From positions 1 through 25,486 of the forward strand of contig DFFY01000038.1 in the NCBI GenBank assembly GCA_002371115.1: DNA of 25,486 nucleotides, in the 5' to 3' direction. Shown in pieces: positions 22,836 through 25,486 of the stretch. The notes beneath the pieces are model-generated. The model ran no database searches. It had not been told where the DNA came from and saw nothing but the letters and a program-made list of their open reading frames with translations. Both the position numbers and the translations under genes were made by a program. Position 1 is the stretch's first letter. Every line of letters begins with the position of its first letter. The DNA is from Bacteroidales bacterium UBA3764 (GTDB taxonomy: Bacteria > Bacteroidota > Bacteroidia > Bacteroidales > UBA932).

Positions 22836-24199
22836 TGGCAAACTCCTCTAAACAAGGCTTTTACAGGTCAGCGGCTTGGATAGCGCTGGCCTGTTTGGTA
22901 GTGCCGATGTTCGCATCGTACTACTTTGACGACATGTTCTCCAGCATCTCGTACCTGTTCGAGAACGCTTCGCTCACGGAGCTCGGCTGGGATGCGGCCG
23001 GCTACGGCCTCTACGCCAGCGGCTACAGCGTCCTGTGCGTCTTCGGCGGCCTGGTCGTGGGCGGCATTCTCCTGGACAAATGGGGCGTTCGCGTGAGCGG
23101 CTCCGTGTTCGTGGGCATGATGGCGGCCGGCGCGGGCCTGGTGCTCTGGGCCCTGCTCAGCGGCGCGTCCTGGTCCCTCAAGGCGGCCTATGTGGGCGTC
23201 ATGTTCTTCGGCCTGGGCAGTGAAATTGCCGGCACGGCCGTCACGCGCAGCATCGCCAAATGGTTCAAAGGCGGGCCGATGGCACTCGCCATGGGCCTCC
23301 AGCTGGCCATCGCCCGGTTGGGCACCGCATTTGCCCTGGTCCTCTCGCCCATGCTGGTGAAGGAGCAGGCCGGGCATGTATATACGCTCGCGGAAACCGC
23401 CCGCCCCGCTGTGGTGGGCATGGGCCTCATGGCCCTGGGCCTCCTCCTCTGGGCCCTCTTCGTGGCCCTGGATGCCCGCAGGGACAAGGCCTCTGTCATT
23501 CCGAGCGACCCCTCTGTCATTCCGAGCGAAGTCGAGGAATCTCCTGCCGCAAAGGACGACGACGCCTTCCGCTTCAAGGACGTCCTGGGCGTCCTCGGCA
23601 ACAAGAACTTCTGGCTCCTGGGCCTGCTGTGCGTGCTTTTCTACAGCAGCATCATCGCCTTCAAGAAATTTGCCGGGGCCATCCTCATTCCCCGTTTCGA
23701 CATCCCCGCGCAGGCAGCCGGCTGGATGGTGTCCATGCTGCCGTTCTCCACGGTCATCTTCGCCCCGCTGTTCGGCATGCTGGTGGACAAGGCAGGGAAG
23801 GGGACCCGCTGGATGGTAACAGGTGCCATCCTGGCCCTTATCGCCCATCTGCTGCTGGCCTTCGCCCCCGCCGGCGTCCCGTTCTGGGGCTACCTGGCCA
23901 TGGTGTTCCTGGGCTTCGGTTATTCGCTGGTCCCGGCCGCCCTCTGGCCCTCCGTCCCCAAGATTGTGCCGGACAAGGTGCTGGGCACCACCTTCGCCCT
24001 CATTTACTGGGTGCAGAACCTGGGCCTCCTCAGTTTCAAGTGGGTGGCCGGCGTCATTCTGGGCAAGGAAGGCAACGGCCCCGTCTCCGTGGAACTCATG
24101 TTCGTAGGCCTCTGCGTGGCTGCCGTAGTGGTTGCGCTGGTGTTCCGCCGCACGTCGGCCCGCCATCCGGAACTCAAACTGGATTTGCCCAACCGCTAA
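22835..24199 (+). CDS. MFS transporter, second of a paralogous pair, with an in-frame repeat insertion
   Basis: A 454-aa MFS protein clearly homologous to its upstream neighbour. Both share GWD..gYG.Ya.G near helix 1-2, GxLLDKWGVRVSG, AGTAVTRSIAKWFKGGPMALAMG, and SLVPAALWPSVPKI followed by LGTTFALIYWVQNLGLL. Translation is coupled through a one-base stop/start overlap, so the two may be made in equal amounts and could form a heteromer or handle related substrates. The central cytoplasmic loop contains SVIPSDPSVIPSEVEES (residues 220-236), which is translated dispersed repeat DNA absent from the paralogue. The 3' end of the gene contains the -33 box of the dxs promoter. Substrate unknown. Confidence 0.88.
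   Translation: MANSSKQGFYRSAAWIALACLVVPMFASYYFDDMFSSISYLFENASLTELGWDAAGYGLYASGYSVLCVFGGLVVGGILLDKWGVRVSGSVFVGMMAAGAGLVLWALLSGASWSLKAAYVGVMFFGLGSEIAGTAVTRSIAKWFKGGPMALAMGLQLAIARLGTAFALVLSPMLVKEQAGHVYTLAETARPAVVGMGLMALGLLLWALFVALDARRDKASVIPSDPSVIPSEVEESPAAKDDDAFRFKDVLGVLGNKNFWLLGLLCVLFYSSIIAFKKFAGAILIPRFDIPAQAAGWMVSMLPFSTVIFAPLFGMLVDKAGKGTRWMVTGAILALIAHLLLAFAPAGVPFWGYLAMVFLGFGYSLVPAALWPSVPKIVPDKVLGTTFALIYWVQNLGLLSFKWVAGVILGKEGNGPVSVELMFVGLCVAAVVVALVFRRTSARHPELKLDLPNR
23492..23542 (+). repeat. Dispersed GTCATTCCGAGCGAAG repeat inside the MFS gene
   Basis: A truncated copy (23492-23509, TCTGTCATTCCGAGCGAC) and a full 30-nt copy (23513-23542, ending GAGGAATCT) lie in tandem and in frame. They encode the SVIPSD and SVIPSEVEES peptides in the loop between the two six-helix halves. 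Confidence 0.88.
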
Positions 24200-24215
24200 A
24201 AAGGTAGTATCTTTG
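24184..24215 (+). promoter_or_regulatory. Promoter of dxs, possibly giving a leaderless mRNA
   Basis: TTTG (24184-24187) and TATCTTTG (24208-24215) are exactly 20 nt apart, a full consensus match. Transcription is expected about 7 nt after the -7 motif, which is at or next to the dxs ATG (24222). The -33 box lies within the last codons of the upstream MFS gene. Confidence 0.78.
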
Positions 24216-24221
24216 CACCCT

Positions 24222-25486
24222 ATGTATGAACTGCTCAATAAGGTGAATTCGCCCGAGGACGTGAAAAAACTGTCCCCGGAGCAGCGGGTGCAACTGTGTG
24301 CAGAGGTACGTCAATACATGGTGGAATGCTGCGCCGTGAATCCCGGCCACCTGGGCAGTAGCCTAGGCGCGGTGGAACTCATCGTGGCGCTGCATACCGT
24401 CTTCAACACCCCCAAGGACAAGATTGTCTATGATGTAGGCCATCAGGCCTATGCCCATAAGATTATCACCGGCCGGCGGGAACTGTTCCGGAAAAACCGC
24501 ACGCGGGACGGCATCAGCGGCTTCCCCAAGCGGGACGAGAGCCCCTACGACGCCTTTGGCGCCGGGCATTCTTCCACTTCCATCTCCGCCGCGCTGGGCT
24601 TTGCAGAGGCGGCCCGCCTCACCGGCAGCGGGGAAAAGGCTATCGCCGTCATCGGCGACGGTGCCCTCACCGGCGGCCTGGCCTGGGAAGGCATGAACAA
24701 TGCCGGTTCTTCCAAGGCCGATATCCTCATCGTCCTGAACGACAACAACATTTCCATCGACAAGAACATCGGCGGCCTGCACAACTACCTTTTGCAGGTG
24801 ACCACGCATCCGTTCTATAACAAGCTGAAGAATACGATTTGGAACTCCCTGGGAGAGGGGAAGGCGCGCGATTGGGTGCAAAAGCGCGTCATCGACACCA
24901 AGTCCAACCTGGTGCGGGGGAGCGGCGGCGCCCTGTTCGAGTCGCTGGGTTTCCGTTATTTCGGCCCCATCGACGGGAACGATCTGGCGCAATTGACAGA
25001 CACGCTGGAGCGCCTGAAAAACCTGCATGGGCCGCGCCTGTTGCACATCCATACCCGCAAAGGCTGCGGCTACGCGCCGGCGGAGGCGGACCCTACCACC
25101 TGGCATGCGCCCGGCCGCTTCGACCCGGCCACCGGCGAACGGATCAAGACGGTTTATCCGGCCGACCGTTACCAGGATGTATTCGGCGAGGTACTGACAG
25201 ACCTGGCCCGCCGGGACCCGAAAGTGGTGGGCATTACCCCTGCCATGGCTTCCGGCTGCGGCATGACGCGCCTGGCGGCTGCCTTCCCGGACCGCTTCTT
25301 TGACGTGGGCATCGAGGAAGGACATGCGGTAACGTTTGCCGCCGGCCTGGCCGCCGCCGGCATGAAACCTTTCTGCAACATTTACTCCAGTTTCTCACAA
25401 CGCGCGTACGATAATATTATACACGACGTTGCCCTGCAGAACCTGCCGGTGGTCCTCTGCCTGGACCGGGCCGGCCTGGTAGGGGA
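24222..25486 (+). CDS. dxs: 1-deoxy-D-xylulose-5-phosphate synthase (3' end outside window)
   Basis: DXS joins pyruvate and glyceraldehyde 3-phosphate with thiamine diphosphate, the first step of the MEP isoprenoid pathway and a source of precursor for thiamine and pyridoxal. 421 codons are visible with no frameshift. Landmarks are PGHLGSSLGAVEL, YDVGHQAYAHKI, the thiamine-diphosphate motif GDGALTGG (Asp146) through LNDNNISI (Asn175), FESLGFRYFGPIDG, and GIEEGHAVTFAAGLA. Glu366 in the last motif matches the catalytic Glu of the usual GIAEQHAV, with Ala and Gln replaced by Glu and Gly. The start is at 24222, just after a full promoter. About 200 C-terminal residues, including most of the transketolase C-terminal domain, lie beyond the window. 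Confidence 0.96.
   Translation, partial: MYELLNKVNSPEDVKKLSPEQRVQLCAEVRQYMVECCAVNPGHLGSSLGAVELIVALHTVFNTPKDKIVYDVGHQAYAHKIITGRRELFRKNRTRDGISGFPKRDESPYDAFGAGHSSTSISAALGFAEAARLTGSGEKAIAVIGDGALTGGLAWEGMNNAGSSKADILIVLNDNNISIDKNIGGLHNYLLQVTTHPFYNKLKNTIWNSLGEGKARDWVQKRVIDTKSNLVRGSGGALFESLGFRYFGPIDGNDLAQLTDTLERLKNLHGPRLLHIHTRKGCGYAPAEADPTTWHAPGRFDPATGERIKTVYPADRYQDVFGEVLTDLARRDPKVVGITPAMASGCGMTRLAAAFPDRFFDVGIEEGHAVTFAAGLAAAGMKPFCNIYSSFSQRAYDNIIHDVALQNLPVVLCLDRAGLVG

Noticed and set aside
1..25486. tRNA or rRNA genes, complete insertion sequences or phage genes
   Set aside because: I saw no cloverleaf with conserved TTCGA arm, no rRNA stretches, and no transposase, integrase or phage structural gene.

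Overview
The window reads as a chromosomal segment from a member of the Bacteroidota, most likely order Bacteroidales. The evidence is a SusC/SusD starch locus, a BACON domain, promoters with the TAnnTTTG -7 motif (often with TTTG 20 nt upstream), and mostly absent Shine-Dalgarno sequences. Base composition is GC-rich (by eye, not counted). The genus cannot be named from sequence alone. Nothing indicates a phage, plasmid or large mobile island.

Layout. (1) 1-9138, +: a starch utilisation locus of susC (5' end cut by the window), susD, one very large SusE/SusF-type starch-binding lipoprotein with about seven modules, and a SusG-type GH13 amylase with a BACON domain and a CBM58-like insert. (2) 9308-10282, +: a short-chain polyprenyl diphosphate synthase. 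(3) 10279-10985, -: a PIN toxin and ribbon-helix-helix antitoxin with its own promoter. (4) 11178-16952, -: a five-gene tripartite efflux operon of ABC ATPase, two different MacB/FtsX-type permeases, a membrane fusion protein and a TolC-like channel. (5) 17079-19196, +: a GH127 enzyme, divergent from the efflux operon. (6) 19197-20326: 1.1 kb without a convincing gene but packed with repeats and hairpins. (7) 20327-21397, -: glycerate kinase. (8) 21468-24199, +: two translationally coupled paralogous MFS transporters. (9) 24222-end, +: the first 421 codons of dxs.

How the genes work together. SusC, SusD and SusE/F bind and import malto-oligosaccharides that SusG releases at the cell surface. 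The efflux genes form a complete envelope-spanning pump. dxs and the prenyl synthase belong to the same isoprenoid pathway but lie about 14 kb apart. GH127 stands alone, without arabinan-degrading neighbours.

The least explained material is non-coding. A 107-nt symmetric palindromic element occurs twice (9156-9262 and 20213-20319) with identical segment lengths and a compensatory base-pair change, and a diverged third member lies at 19337-19438. A 22-bp tandem array with an internal dyad (19719-19838) sits among several hairpins sharing a GGCGCAGG core. A dispersed GTCATNCYGAG-type repeat has spread through intergenic junctions and, in one case, in frame into a transporter gene.
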